Shown here: in pieces, positions 35,853 to 49,100 of the stretch
Position numbering within the stretch: position 1 is the first letter of the stretch
How the letters are laid out: every line of letters starts with the position of its first letter
NCBI GenBank assembly: GCA_034440635.1
Contig: JAOTON010000317.1
Location: forward strand, 62,001 to 126,000
Origin: Lepas anatifera
Lineage: Eukaryota; Arthropoda; Thecostraca; Lepadidae
Length of the DNA: 64,000 nt
Reading direction: 5' to 3'
Notes under the pieces: model-generated
The model's database searches: none
What the model saw: only the letters and a program-made list of their open reading frames with translations
What the model was told of the DNA's origin: nothing
Position numbers and translations under genes: made by a program

Positions 35853-37063
35853 GGCGAGTTCACTTCATTTGACTCGTGTCGCCGCCGACAGCTGCCCGCT
35901 GGAGAAGAGTCCAGTAAAAACTGCAGAGCCTGTGGCAAGGAGGTGTTCCAGATGGAAAGGATTAAGGCTGAGAAGGCCGTTTTCCACAAGAACTGCTTCC
36001 GCTGCGTCGAGTGCGACAAACAGCTGACGTGAGTAGTGCTGATGAGGGGAAGGTTCTCTGTTGGCACCAAATCTGTGTAACCACCCCTTCATACCCAGCA
36101 TGGTAATATCTAAAGGGAAATTCTGTTCTGTTAATGGAGACTTTGCCACGTCGGAGAACTTGTGCTATTTGTAAGTTATTTGCTTACTGAAAGGGCAGTC
36201 ACCGAAACCAGGCTTTCAATTTTTATTAGGTTTTCATCCTGTTGCTTATTCAAATAATGTGATTGGACCAAACAGGTTCCATAGCGCTTTCCACAAACGA
36301 TATAATAACATCTCACACAATGGCATGACAGATATTATATCTTGGCGCGAGTGTTTACATTGCAAAGATAACAAACGGTAGAAAATACTGATGCTCTTTT
36401 AATTTCATTCAATATTGAATGGCGGGTATAACCTGCAAAGCCCAGTTGAATGTTTCCATAGGCGCAAAATTCATATTATGGAGGACTGAGCTTTCTGTTT
36501 TTCTACACACCAAAAATAATAGCTCTAAATCACCTGCAGCCCCCATGCACCGAAAATTATGTGTTAATTGTTCCAATGTTTGTTTTTCCGCAGACTAGAC
36601 ACGTACGCGAGTCATGAACGACAGCTCTACTGCAAGCCACATCACAAATTGCTCCTAAAACCCAAGCCGGTCGCGAACACTGAGGAAAGAGGTAAGCAAC
36701 TTAGTGCAGAAAACAATAATTAACTCGTCTAATCACGAATAGGGTCAGAACGATTCCAAATTCTCCAAAATACTGCTTAAGTATCTCAAAATAGTTTCGG
36801 AGAATTCGACACTTTTACATTGTTGTAAGATTGTCACTGTGTGCTTAAGCTTATGACATATGAGTAAGTTCACCTAATATCATCCACTCCATACAAAATG
36901 TATAGAGCCATTGAACACATCAGGAGCCAATAACGTACAGGATAACTCTTCTAAACGCGTTCTGCGTTTCAGTTCCCCGAGCGCGGCGACATGAGATGAT
37001 CATCCGGGAGTCTCAGCCGGAGGAATTGCCCCCCGACGTCGTCCGATGTAAGCTACTGCACAC

Positions 37064-37128
<65 letters not shown>

Positions 37129-40100
37129 TTTTGTCACCTTTTTTCTTCATGTTCCCATTTCTTTTGTCTACTTGCTCTCCCCAAAGCCTTCATTCCATTT
37201 ATATTGTTCCACATCTATCTTGACGCATGTCCTATGATGCATTGGACACGCGCATTGACGGGTCGGGTACCCACCCTCCCTCTCAGGTTTTTCGGAAAGA
37301 GCATAAAAACGGTGAAGCGGGGCGCCACCGTACTTTCCAAACATTTTCTCTGATCCTTTTTACATTTTGCGAAAATTTAAAGGTTAAGTCATCACAGGTC
37401 AGGTAACCAGCACAGATCAAGTGACCAAACCTCAAACAAAATTTAAGATAGCGGAAGCCGGAACAGGGTGAAATTATCCGATTGAAACTCATATCACAGA
37501 ATGGGCCCACCGAGTTCTCTAAAATATGTTCTGGTATTTTTCATATCGATGGCGTAGGTCAGGTACGAGCCATGACCTCTCCATTGGAAATACATGGGAA
37601 AAATTATTTTAACCTAATAACTTAATAACGGATAGCGATAGAGCATTTATTTTAGCTGCATTAGATTTGCTTTGTCTTTGCAGTTCTAATGATATGATAA
37701 TTTGACCTTGACCTGACCTCAGGTCAGGTCAAATCCTTGATTTGACTAGCAAGATTATATTATATATAATTCAGTTTGGTTTGCTGCAAGAAGTCATGTG
37801 TTTTAAGTTGTTTTGTCCTATCTTTACTTGTTCAGATGTAATGACCGAAAACCTTCATTTGCTTGTTATCCCTAGGACGGCATGTTTTGACCTCTAATGA
37901 CCTTAAATGTGACTTGACAAAAAAGGGTTCAAATATTTTCGATGGAGAAGCGTTTGCCGTTTTTCGCTACCTAGCGTGGTTCTTGAGATCTTAGGGGGCG
38001 GGTATCCGCCCCCAGTCAAAGCGAAGGTGGCTCAGACCCCCGTCAATGCGCGTGTTAAGCCATGAACCTATAAGATACTCTCCCCTCAGTATTTAAGACG
38101 AGTATTGACATGAAGCATCTAGATTAACACGCGCAGTGAAGGAGAATCCTTACGTGTCTTTGCCTATTTTTCCGAGGTGACCCGAGAAGGTCACCTCGGA
38201 AAAAAGGTTCGTGCCGAAAAACGTTATGTGGCCATATTCAAAAGATTTTATGACCATGTTGATTAGTGGAAGAGTTATTGAAAATTTTTGATAACTTTTT
38301 GGGCTTATATACTCTTGAATTTAGTCTTACATTTTGAGATCAACGCAATCGTGCAGTCGCACCAGTTTGCCTGCAATTTAGCGTTGACGTGAAAAGCGAC
38401 GTATAAACGGGCTATATGTTGAGGTCACCCCACATGAAGGTTAAGGTCAAGGCCAAAGGTCAAGGTCAAAGGTCAGAGCTCAAGGTCATTGACCAACCTA
38501 TTCTGGTTAAATGACATTTTTGAAAGTGATGTATGCTATGCCATGACTTCGTTATTAACCCTCGACCCGTTGGGGGTGTTTGAACATCCCCTCGGGTTTT
38601 TCCGACGGCACGAAAAACGGCGGCGCGAAGCGCCGTTTTGCTTGGCATACCTTATCCTTGATCAATTTTGCAGCTTTCCTCAAAATCTTATGTTTGGGAC
38701 ATCTCAGATCAGGTCAGCAGTGCAGGTCAAGTGCCCTAAAAATTTTTAAGGTGGCATAAGGAAAAAATGGGAGAACCTATCGGATTGAAACTTATAATAC
38801 ATAATGGCCCCACCGAGTTCTACAAAATATGTTCCGGGATTTTTCATATCGATGACCTAAGGTCAAGTACGGATCATGACCTCTCCATCAAAAATACATG
38901 GGAAAAACAGAAATTGGGCTGCATTTGTGCAAATAAAGCTAATGATACCTTCTTATTCTTCAAATCGAAGTATCTTGGGCCTCTTTCTAGGTTGATGTTG
39001 CAATTTTTACCAGTGATATCTGAGAGGTCATCTGGAGCTACTTGAGCAGTTTTCAGACTTAGTTCAATAACTTTGCATGGGATGATGATAAAGTTTTTTA
39101 TTTTTATACCATTGCCTTTGGATTTCTATTTTGATTCGATTGATATGCTTATTGACTATGCTAGGTCAAAAAGTGACCTTGACCTGAATTTTATGTTTGG
39201 ACCTAGTATGGTCATATTATACATCATTTGATTTGCCATGACGAGAGAAAACGAATGGTGCCTACAAAATAATTCTAACTCAACTCAGATCCTAGAGCCC
39301 AAAAATTTAGCTAAAAATGCCAACTTATTTGACCTGCCATGATCTCAATATTGACCTGAGCCCAAAAGTGACTAGGATAGTTTCTTCATGAATTTGTATG
39401 AGCTATCCACCAGCTTTCGTGTTTTTTCGCTATCCCTCATAATGGGCGAGTTAAAGAGGAGAGGGTGTTCAAACACCCTCACCTGGGTGAAGGTGGCTCA
39501 GAGGCACACCGGGGCGCGGGTTAAGGAACCTAATATCAAGGTTAACCCTCGCCCCACCGGGGGCCATCGATGCCCCCCTAAGGTTTTTTCCGGGATAGCA
39601 GAAAAACGACGAGGCGCAGCACCATGGTTGAGGGCTCTACCTTTCACTGCATCATTTCCCATCATACCTGAAATTTTTTAACCCGGGTCATCCAAGGTCA
39701 GGTCACCAGACGATGTCAACCAAGGTCACCTCACTTCAACTTTAGAGCTCTGTAAGAGCTACATTTCAAAGTCGATCGATTTGAAACTTCCTACACTTCA
39801 TGAACTCTCTAGGGTCTACAAGGTGTATATCCGGGATTTTTCGATTTCGTGCCCTGAGGTCAGGTCACGAGGCGACCTCTCCCATTGGAAAAGCATGGAG
39901 AAAAGCTGTTTCATGATATAAAAGCCACAAAAATAATTGCAAATACTCAGACTGCTCAGAACAGCGTTTTTGGACACCCTTTCACGGATCCCAGGGGTCA
40001 TATTTGCCCTTTGACTTTTCCAAGGTCATCCAAGGTCACCAGAGGTCAAAAACAGTATTTTGACAATAACTGTTGACCTAATTAAGTTAGAGCGGTGAAA

Positions 40101-43100
40101 TAAACACCATCGTGTTTGTCTTGTCACTGGCTTTCATTTGATATACGGCAAGGTCACTTTCTGACCTTTCGTGACCTCAGGTCATATTAGGTCACGAGGT
40201 GACCTCTGGAGGTCAAACCACTGGCGGGAGATCTTTACGTTCCACATAGCGGGAAAAGGAATGGCAATTTCCTATCAAATGTACTTTACCAAACCTCAAT
40301 AGCTCTAATGACATAAGAGTTATGCCCAGTTTGCTTAATCATTGCATATTTGAGTGAAAATAGCCGAATTACCTATTGCCCTGAGGTCAAACCATTGACC
40401 TGAGCACTAAAACATGTTAAGTAATTTCTTACTAAATTAACGCGAGCTTTCTAGTGCACTTTGCAGATTTGCGCTAGCGCCCATATTTTCGGAGTTAGAG
40501 GGGGCCATCGATGGCCCCCGATGGGGCGAAGGTGGCACCGGACCCCCGGCGGGGCGCGGGTAAGGTCACAGATCAATTTCGAAGCTTTTTTGAGCTTCCT
40601 CTCATTTCCTTCCCAAAAGCTGCTATAGTATCAGTTATATTGTACATTATTGGGAATATGTCATATTGTTACATCATAGGTCAGTGACCTCGAATGAACT
40701 TGACCTAAAAATTTTACAAATATTGTATGGGACCTTCGCTTTATGACCTTACCCCGCATTTCGTATATTCCCGTTTTTCCGCACAATTATGGCATTTCCC
40801 GATAGATCTCCAGCACAGACCAGATTTGACCTTTACGACCTCGTTTGACCTTGAAATATTGACCTAGGTTAACCCTCGCCCCACCGGGGGGCCATCAATG
40901 GCCCCCTAAGATTTTTCCGGGATAGCAGGAAAACAAAGAGGCGCAGCACCGCGTTTGAGGGCTCTACCTCTCACTGCATCATTTTGCCACCATCCCTAAA
41001 ATTTTTTACCCCGAGTAACCCAAGGTCAGGTCACCAGACGAGGTCAACCAAGGTCACCTCACTTCAACTTTAGAGCTCTGTAAGAGCTACATTTCGAAGT
41101 CAATCGGTTTGAAACTTCCTACACTTTATGGCCCCTCCAGGGTCTACAAGGTGTATATCCGGGATTTTTCGATTTCGTGCCCTGAGGTCAGGTCACGAGG
41201 TGACCTCTCCCATTGAAAAAGCATGGGGAAAAGCTATCTTATGATCTAAAAGTCACAAAAGCGATTGAAAAGGCTCAGCTTGATCAGAAAAACATTCTTA
41301 GACACCCTTCCACGGATCCCAGGGGCCATATTTGCCGTTTGACTTCTCCAAGGTCATCCAAGGTCACCAGGGGTCAAAAACAGTATTTTGGCAATAACTT
41401 TTGACCTGTATAAGCTAGAGCGCTGAAACAAACACCATTGTGTTTGTCTCATCATTGGTTTTTATTTGATATACGGCAAGGTCACTTTCTGACCTTTCGT
41501 GACCTCAGGTCATCTTAGGTCACGAGGTGACCTATGGAGGTCAAACCACTGGCGGGAGGTCTTTAAATTTCACATAGTGGAAAAAGTACTGACAATTTCC
41601 TATCAAATGTACTTTACCAGACCTCAATAGCTCTAATGAAATAAGAGTTATGCCCAGTTTGCTTAAGCATTTCATATTTGAGTGAAAATAGCCGATCTTG
41701 ACCTAATTTGACCTCTGGAGGTCAAACCATTGACCTGAGCACTAAAACATGTGACGTAATTTCTTACTGAATTCACGCGAGCTTTCTATTGCACTTGGCA
41801 AATTTGCGCTAACGCCCATGTTTTCGGAGTTAGAGGGGGGCCATCGATGCCCCCCGGTGGGGCGAAGGTGGCGCTGGACACCCGGTGGGGCGCGGGTTAA
41901 TGAAACCTACTCATAATGTAGATCACTATCTTCCCCACACAAGGCCAAGCGGGCCCTTTTCTAACCCTCGCGGTTTTAGATCTCAGGGGGGCACTTTAGT
42001 ACTCCCCTCCACTACCAGTTGACGCCGGACCCTTCTCCACGTCGCGTATTAATGTAAACACATGTGAACGTGCGCGCCATATGTTACAACCTTATGCGTT
42101 TCTCCGGGGAATTTTTATGAACTTGAGCCACGTGGGGCAGTGCTCTTAGACTTCCTCCCCCAACCGAGATCTGCACAACATGTATGGATTCGCACTGACT
42201 TCACAATGCATTGGGAGCAAGCCAAGATAAAACCAGCACGTCCAACATAAACAGCTGATTCACCAGCATTTGCCAAGACCAAGACATAACCAACTGCTTT
42301 GAAATAGTGATAGCTCTAACAGTTGTTAATGGCAGAGATTATTCCGCGCTCTCTGAGCGTTTAACTTACCGCAGTTCAACACGCGCATTGAAGGGGGCAG
42401 GTACCCGTCCCCCCGTTTTGTTTAGATAGAATAAAAACAGCAACGTGTAGCGCCGCTGTACTTGTTATACCTTTTTCTGATCATTTTTACAACTTTATGC
42501 AAAATTGTAAGGTTGGGTCATTTCAGGTCAGGTCACCAGTGCGGTTCAGGTCAGGTATCCAGTGCACCAGTGCAGTTGCAAAATTGACCCGACTGCAAAA
42601 ATTTTAAGATAGCATAAGTCAGAACTGGGTGAACATATGCGATTGAAACTCATATCACACAATGAACCCACCGAGTTCTACAAAATATATTCTGGTTTTT
42701 ATATGAACGACCTATGGCCAGGTATAGCGGTTAGAAATAGGTGGGGAAAATTATTCAAACTTAATAACTTGGAAATGGATGGTTTTACAACGCTTATTTT
42801 AACGGCATTATGTTTGCTTTATCCTTGCACCTCTAATGATATGCATTTTGACCTAATTTGACCTTGGTCTGACCTCAGGTCATGCCAAATCCTATATTGG
42901 ACCTGATTTGACCTAGCAAGGCCATATTATACATTATTCGATTCAACTTGCTGCAAGGATTCCTATAATCTAGATTGCTTTGCTGTTCGGATGTAATGAC
43001 TGGAAATCTTCAACTACATTTTACCCCTATGGTGGCATGCCTTGACCTTTAGTGCCCTTAAATGTGACCTGAAAAATTAGTAAAAATCATTTTAATAGAA

Positions 43101-46100
43101 ATGTGAATGGACTTTCCAACTCCGTTTATCGTTTTCCGCTATTGAGCGTGGTTCTCGAGATCTTAGGGGGCGGGTACCTGCCCCCCCTCCTCCCGTCAAT
43201 GTAAAGGTGACTCAGACCTCCGTCAATGCGCCTGTAAACACCCACACTATAGAGGGGTCTTAAAAGGCGTAGAAGGAGGGGTCTGGAGAGGCGTGGAGAA
43301 ACACCAGTTGGGGGATGGGTAGGGGCCATAGTGATCTACATCTCACCAACTTTTTATTGACCTAGCTAGATATCTTTAAGATCAAACAAAGTCATAAAGG
43401 TCAAATCTTCGCCGTGATGGGGACCTGTTGGAAAATGCCATGATAATTGATTATGTGGAAAAATACGGGAATTAACTAAGGTCGAACCAGGTTCATAGAG
43501 GGAAGGTCGCAAAGTATCATTGGTACAAGTTTGGGGCCAAGGTAATTCAAGGTCATTGACCTATGAGGTCACAATATGGTATACTACCTGTCATGTACAC
43601 TACAAATAGCACTATAGAAATTGTTTGGCGGAAATTGAGGATTTACCTTACCCATGACCTTTTACCTTGGCCTTTGATCTTGACCTTGACCTTGAGGTAC
43701 CTCAACTTTAATGTCATAGCATAATATACGTCAGACCGGGTAACGCCATTTGACCGGAAGTAGAGGGGTCAATGACTTTTGACCTTGATTTTGTCCTTCA
43801 TGTGAGGTGACGTTGACATATCATCTCGGTTATATTGCGTTATGATGTCACCACTCTGTCTCTAATGCAATCGATATAGTCCGACCGCGCGATTGTTGCA
43901 ATCTGAAATGCAGACCTGATTTTGAAAGTTTATAAGTCAAAACGTTTTCGGCTGATTTTCAAAATGTATTTAACAACAGAAGCACCATTAAATTTTCCCA
44001 AATTTGCTTAACTATCATTTTTTCGGCTACGAGCGGTTCTCCGGCCACCTTGGAAAAACAGATGGGGACCTCCGAGGCCCCTTCCAGTGCGCGTGTTAAA
44101 GTACTAAAAAATGAAATAGCGACCCAACAGAACTGCAGTAGGAACTTGCTTAACCCTCGCCCCGGTGGCGGGTACGAGCCACCTTCGCCCTGGTGGGGGG
44201 CTAAAAAAGACCCCCCACGATCTCAAAAAAAACTAAGAGAGCTAGAAAAAAGCGCAAAACGGCAATCGAAAGCTCTTCAAATATGGTATCGAAAATACTT
44301 CAGTCATTTTTCTTGTCAGGTCAATATCAAGGTCACCAGAGGTCAAAATAGGCCAAAATCGCTAATATGAGTTGCATTAAGAAAACCTCATATATCTCAG
44401 AAACTATGATAGCTAGAAACATTTTTCCAACACCATTCGAAAGCTCTTGAGCTGCTCTTTCATTAGAGTGACATTCATTTTCGTGTCAGGTCAAAGCCTA
44501 GGGAGCTACAGGTCACTGAATATCGGACATATTCTTTGGAATGTCCATAGCCACCAGTGCAAAAGGGCGTTTCCTTTTTCGCTAATAACTTCCAAACCAA
44601 ACAAGATATAGCCACAGTTGATGCACCATTGCAATCGTCTCGTCAATACGAATCGAATGATACAATATAATACTACTATCCCAGGTCAAATTTAAGAATT
44701 TGACCTGACCCAGGTCAACGGGCTGACTCAACTTGACCTGGTATAGTCATGATGTATATCATTTCACTTGCAGTTACTATGCAAACACTTTGGTGACAAA
44801 ATAAAAGTTCTATCTTAGTGTATTCCAAATTTATAGAGTAAAACACAAAAAATGCTTATTTGACCTAAGGTGACCTCTTAAAGGTCACAAGTCAAAATGT
44901 TTGTGTATGTGTCACAAGTCAAAATGAGTTTCAACTTGATCAATTAACCCTTCTTTTAGTTATGCGGCCCTAAACATTTTTTAGGTGAGGTCACTTCACC
45001 TGGCCTGGTGACCTGACCTGATATGACCTTGAGCAAAAATTTTCAGGAAAGATGTAAAAATGATGGAGAAACAGCTAGACTAAGTTTGGAGGCACTGCGC
45101 GCCGCCGTTTTTTGGTCACTTCGGAAAAACCCGAGTGGGGTCTAAAAAGACTCCCTACCCGGGCAAAGGTTAACAGGCTCATTAAAATAAAAATGGTTTC
45201 TTTTTTAATCAAACAAACGCTAAGTACTTCTCAGAGGTAGACGCTGGCTACGTAATCATCAAAATATATATCCTGACTTAAACAATCTAAGGAAATTTAC
45301 GTCAGGACTAGAAATAAGGACCTGCTTTCATAAAAGGACATCAAATTAAAAGAGGTATCACAATAAGCAAAAGAATGGTATCAAGATTATCGTGGGCTAC
45401 TCAAAAGAATTTCCACTTGATTTTGTTTTTTCTGTGTTCTCGGTCAAGGAGACTAAAAAGACGTATGTCTGTCTAGCAACGGTAACATACACCGGACTAC
45501 GATAGGCAGTTACGCTCAATGACTTCCATCCTTCCTCCGGGGCTTCTGACGCGTCACTAGTCAAAGTGATTGAGGAGCACCATCGTGTACCGGGTCTGGT
45601 TCACTTTTGCCCAGTTCCGGTGCAAAGCTCTGAGATTCCTCACATGCGCAACTACAACAAAAGGTAAAAATGATGACCTTTTCGAACCACTTCCAATCCA
45701 AATGAGACACACACTCAGCAAGCGAAGCTGCTATACAAGAGAGAAAACAAGATACGCAAAGAAGGGGATGAGACTTGCTGTCTTCATGGTTGAACAGGAG
45801 ACGAAACGAGTATGCCACACACCTCTGCTATGGTGCAGAAGTATGCAGCTGGGAGCAGAAGGACCGCCGAGGGGTGAGGTGTGTATTATTGGCTCTGCGG
45901 GCCCGCGCGCTGCCGCCGGAGGCTCGCTGTGGGCGGGGCGGAGGGAAGGTGAGGAGATGAGGTGCAGGTCCCTTCAGCCGCCGTCGACGGCACGCGCTGA
46001 CGAGGCCGGCAGTGCACCCGGAAGTGAAGAGGAAGACATACAGGGGAACAGTGTGGAGCGCAGCGGTCGAATGTGATTCGGTGGCTAGTCACGTGAAAGG

Positions 46101-49100
46101 TGCTCAGTTAATTCTGCTTATTAGAAACGGGTTTTGGAGATTTCATTGCACGCCTTGGTGCAGAGATTCATTGCCTGGATCAAAGTTCCAGGCTCTCCAT
46201 TAAAATACTAGTGCCAGACAGGATTCAAAATGTAAGCAATGCACCATATCAGTCAGTTTGACCCAACGGCTAAGCTCCCAAACAATTCAGCTTTTGAAAA
46301 TTCAGCTTTTGCCTGCTACTGAAAATCCAGTTGGCCGAACAGCTCTTCATCTGCTGACACCAAGAGTCTACCATGCCGGGGCTGAGGGGACCAGGCATTG
46401 ACCGCAGCTGGTATAGGGAAATGCATGGTTTCCCGGCCCGGAGACCGAGCTTGGACCACTTCATGCTGAAAAATACCGTTACAGGTAGGTGATCAGCATG
46501 CTTTTTCAGCCCCTCAGTGTTTCTGACGTTTTCAGTTCCTTCAGAAACATGCAAATGCAAATGCAACATGCAAATGTTTTGCTGCCTCATCTCAGCATTC
46601 TGAGCAGATGTTTGCTATAATTGGTGGGTGTCAGAGGGGTCAAATTCAAGTGGCACTCCTTGGAACTATTATAAGTGAGACGTTGAGAAGTGGTGGCTCA
46701 TGTGAATTTTCGGCTGTTGGCACCGATCAGGGCAGATCTCGGGACAGCTCTGGCGTCATGCCGTGCCAAATGCTCATCTGCGTTATCATTCGGGCACAAG
46801 GCTGAAGAAAGTACAGTGAGGAAATTTCCTAAATTAGATATACTCGCTCCATCTATTTTCCGTTCATTTCTTCTTTTTATCTCTCACCTTTCTGCATCTT
46901 TGACGAAACGGAAGTACAAGCCGTGGCTTCGCCGCCGCTTCTGAGAGGAGAGCTCGGGCGGAGTCGGGCTCCCTGTGCCGGCTGCACCCACCTGGATAAA
47001 CACCGGCACCACAAGCACCGCCTCCGGTCTGCCCCCCGACCGCGGGGCTCCGAGCAGCAGGCTTCGTCGGGATCCAGAAACACCAGCTGCTTCGCCACAG
47101 TCATGATTGATGGAACGAACTCATCTTCACCCAGGATGAAAACTTATTTCGAGACTAAGGCGTTTGAAATTTGGAAAATCTAACACAATCATTCTACTAG
47201 AGAAAACTTTAGAAATAATTATGATAACATTTATTTTTTATTCATGGCACATTTTTTGAGAATATGTGCCATTATAGGTTCAGAATTGACTAGCATTGAT
47301 GAAAGAGTTGGTGCCTCCTGGCTTAAAGTCCTGAAAACCTCATTACTAACGAACTAGTACATCAAGCCTGGTATTCTGAGAGAGCGAATCATCGTGCCTT
47401 GTAAGCAAAAATCAATCTCCTGATGTTTTTGTGAAGAAAAACAGTTCTCTCAATATCAATCTATTTTTGGGTAGTGGAGGTCCCGTAGCAGGCGGAGAGA
47501 TTATGGAAAAGTATATATTCCGCAGCACGCTCCTGAATGGGCTAAGCCATGCAACTCCTGGGTGATATTGTGTAAAGTTGTATAATGAGGCGATAGCCTT
47601 GAGAAGCATATGCCCGTTGCACACGCAGAAGCTTTGTGCTTACCTCATTTATTGCTCCGATTTATTCTCCTTTTTCCCCAGCATCTACAAATGGAGAGTG
47701 ACAAAGTTGCGGTAATTCTGCAGTTTCCCAAGCAGCATTGCTGCGAGGCTCTATTCCTTACTCTACGGTGACATTGCCGAACATTCTGTAAATCCTTAGA
47801 GGATATGTCTCTCTCAGAAAACAAGAGAACGACTGACAGAGAGGGAGAAAGAGAGAGGGAGAGAGAGATGGAGAGTGAGCGGGGGTTATGTAGTTTAAGG
47901 AAAGTGATGAAAAGAATCAAGCAACATGTCCAAGCAGACCCTGGTCCCAGCGGGTCTCAGATTCACCTTCACCCGATGGACGTGGTTTGAAACACGCTCG
48001 ATCTCGGCTCTTATCACCGGGGCGCTACTGCCAAATCTTTCAAACTGCTAGCACCACTTCCGCTACCTTGGCTAGTTCAGCCCGCTACCGCTTATTTTTA
48101 TTATAAAGCGTTGCTACAGCGCTGCCCAATAAATGGCTTCTTATTACTCTTTTTTGAACACTTTTGTGGAAAGGTTCTGCATTATGGTATAGTATAACTA
48201 CCAGTTTTGATATAACTAACCAGTAAGATATGCAAACAAAACCCCATCACCAAACCATTTATGCAATCTCCTGATGTTTTTTTTGGTGAATAAAAACAGT
48301 TCTCTCAATATCAATCTATTTTTGGGTAGTGGACGTCCCGTAGCAGGCGGAGGGATTATGGAAAAGTATATATTCCGCATCACGCTCCTGAATGGGCTAA
48401 GCCATGTAACTCCTGGGTGATATTGTGTTAAGTTGTATAATGAGGCGATAGCCTTGAGAAGCATATGCCCGTTGCACACGCAGAACCTTTAAAGTTATAA
48501 TAAGACTGACTAAATTTAACACACTTAGTGCGTTGGGGCTGTGGATTTCTATCACTTTGGGGTCGCTGTCTGTAGATTTTAGTTTAAGTTTTGGTGACTG
48601 AGTAGGTAACTTGATATGTAGGCAACCATGGTATCTCATCAAACCTGACAATAATTTTGAAAAATGCATTAGATCTTGAAACTCCACCTTTGTAATCTGG
48701 AGTAGGTTCAAAGATGTGATTCGCGTTTACAGCTCAGCCAGAGCAGTCATGACCTGAATCCTTCTGATATGGTGGTTATGGAGATTGCTGTATGGTTGGC
48801 TCTCAACCATAAAAATTAACGCTCCTGAAGTTCTAAGCAACAGGGAAGACCATGCTTTTGCCCACCCCTACTTGTAGCTTGTGGGTAGTGTCACGGGCAC
48901 CGGCTGGATATGTGAATGGGTTCAATGTCACGCGTGAAACTAGTTTCCTGGTCAAATTTTCACTGTTGTTTAACACGCGCCTTGACGCGGGCGGGTACCC
49001 GCCCCCCCTCGGGTTTTTCGGAGATAGCAGAAAAACGGCGGCGCTATGTGCCACCGTACTTGGCATACCTTTTCCCTCATCATTTTTACACTTTTTGTGA

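Noticed and set aside
45570..46076. 168-codon frame as a gene
   Set aside because: Composition changes along it and there is no splice or phase link to the LIM gene; it overlaps a GC-rich patch.
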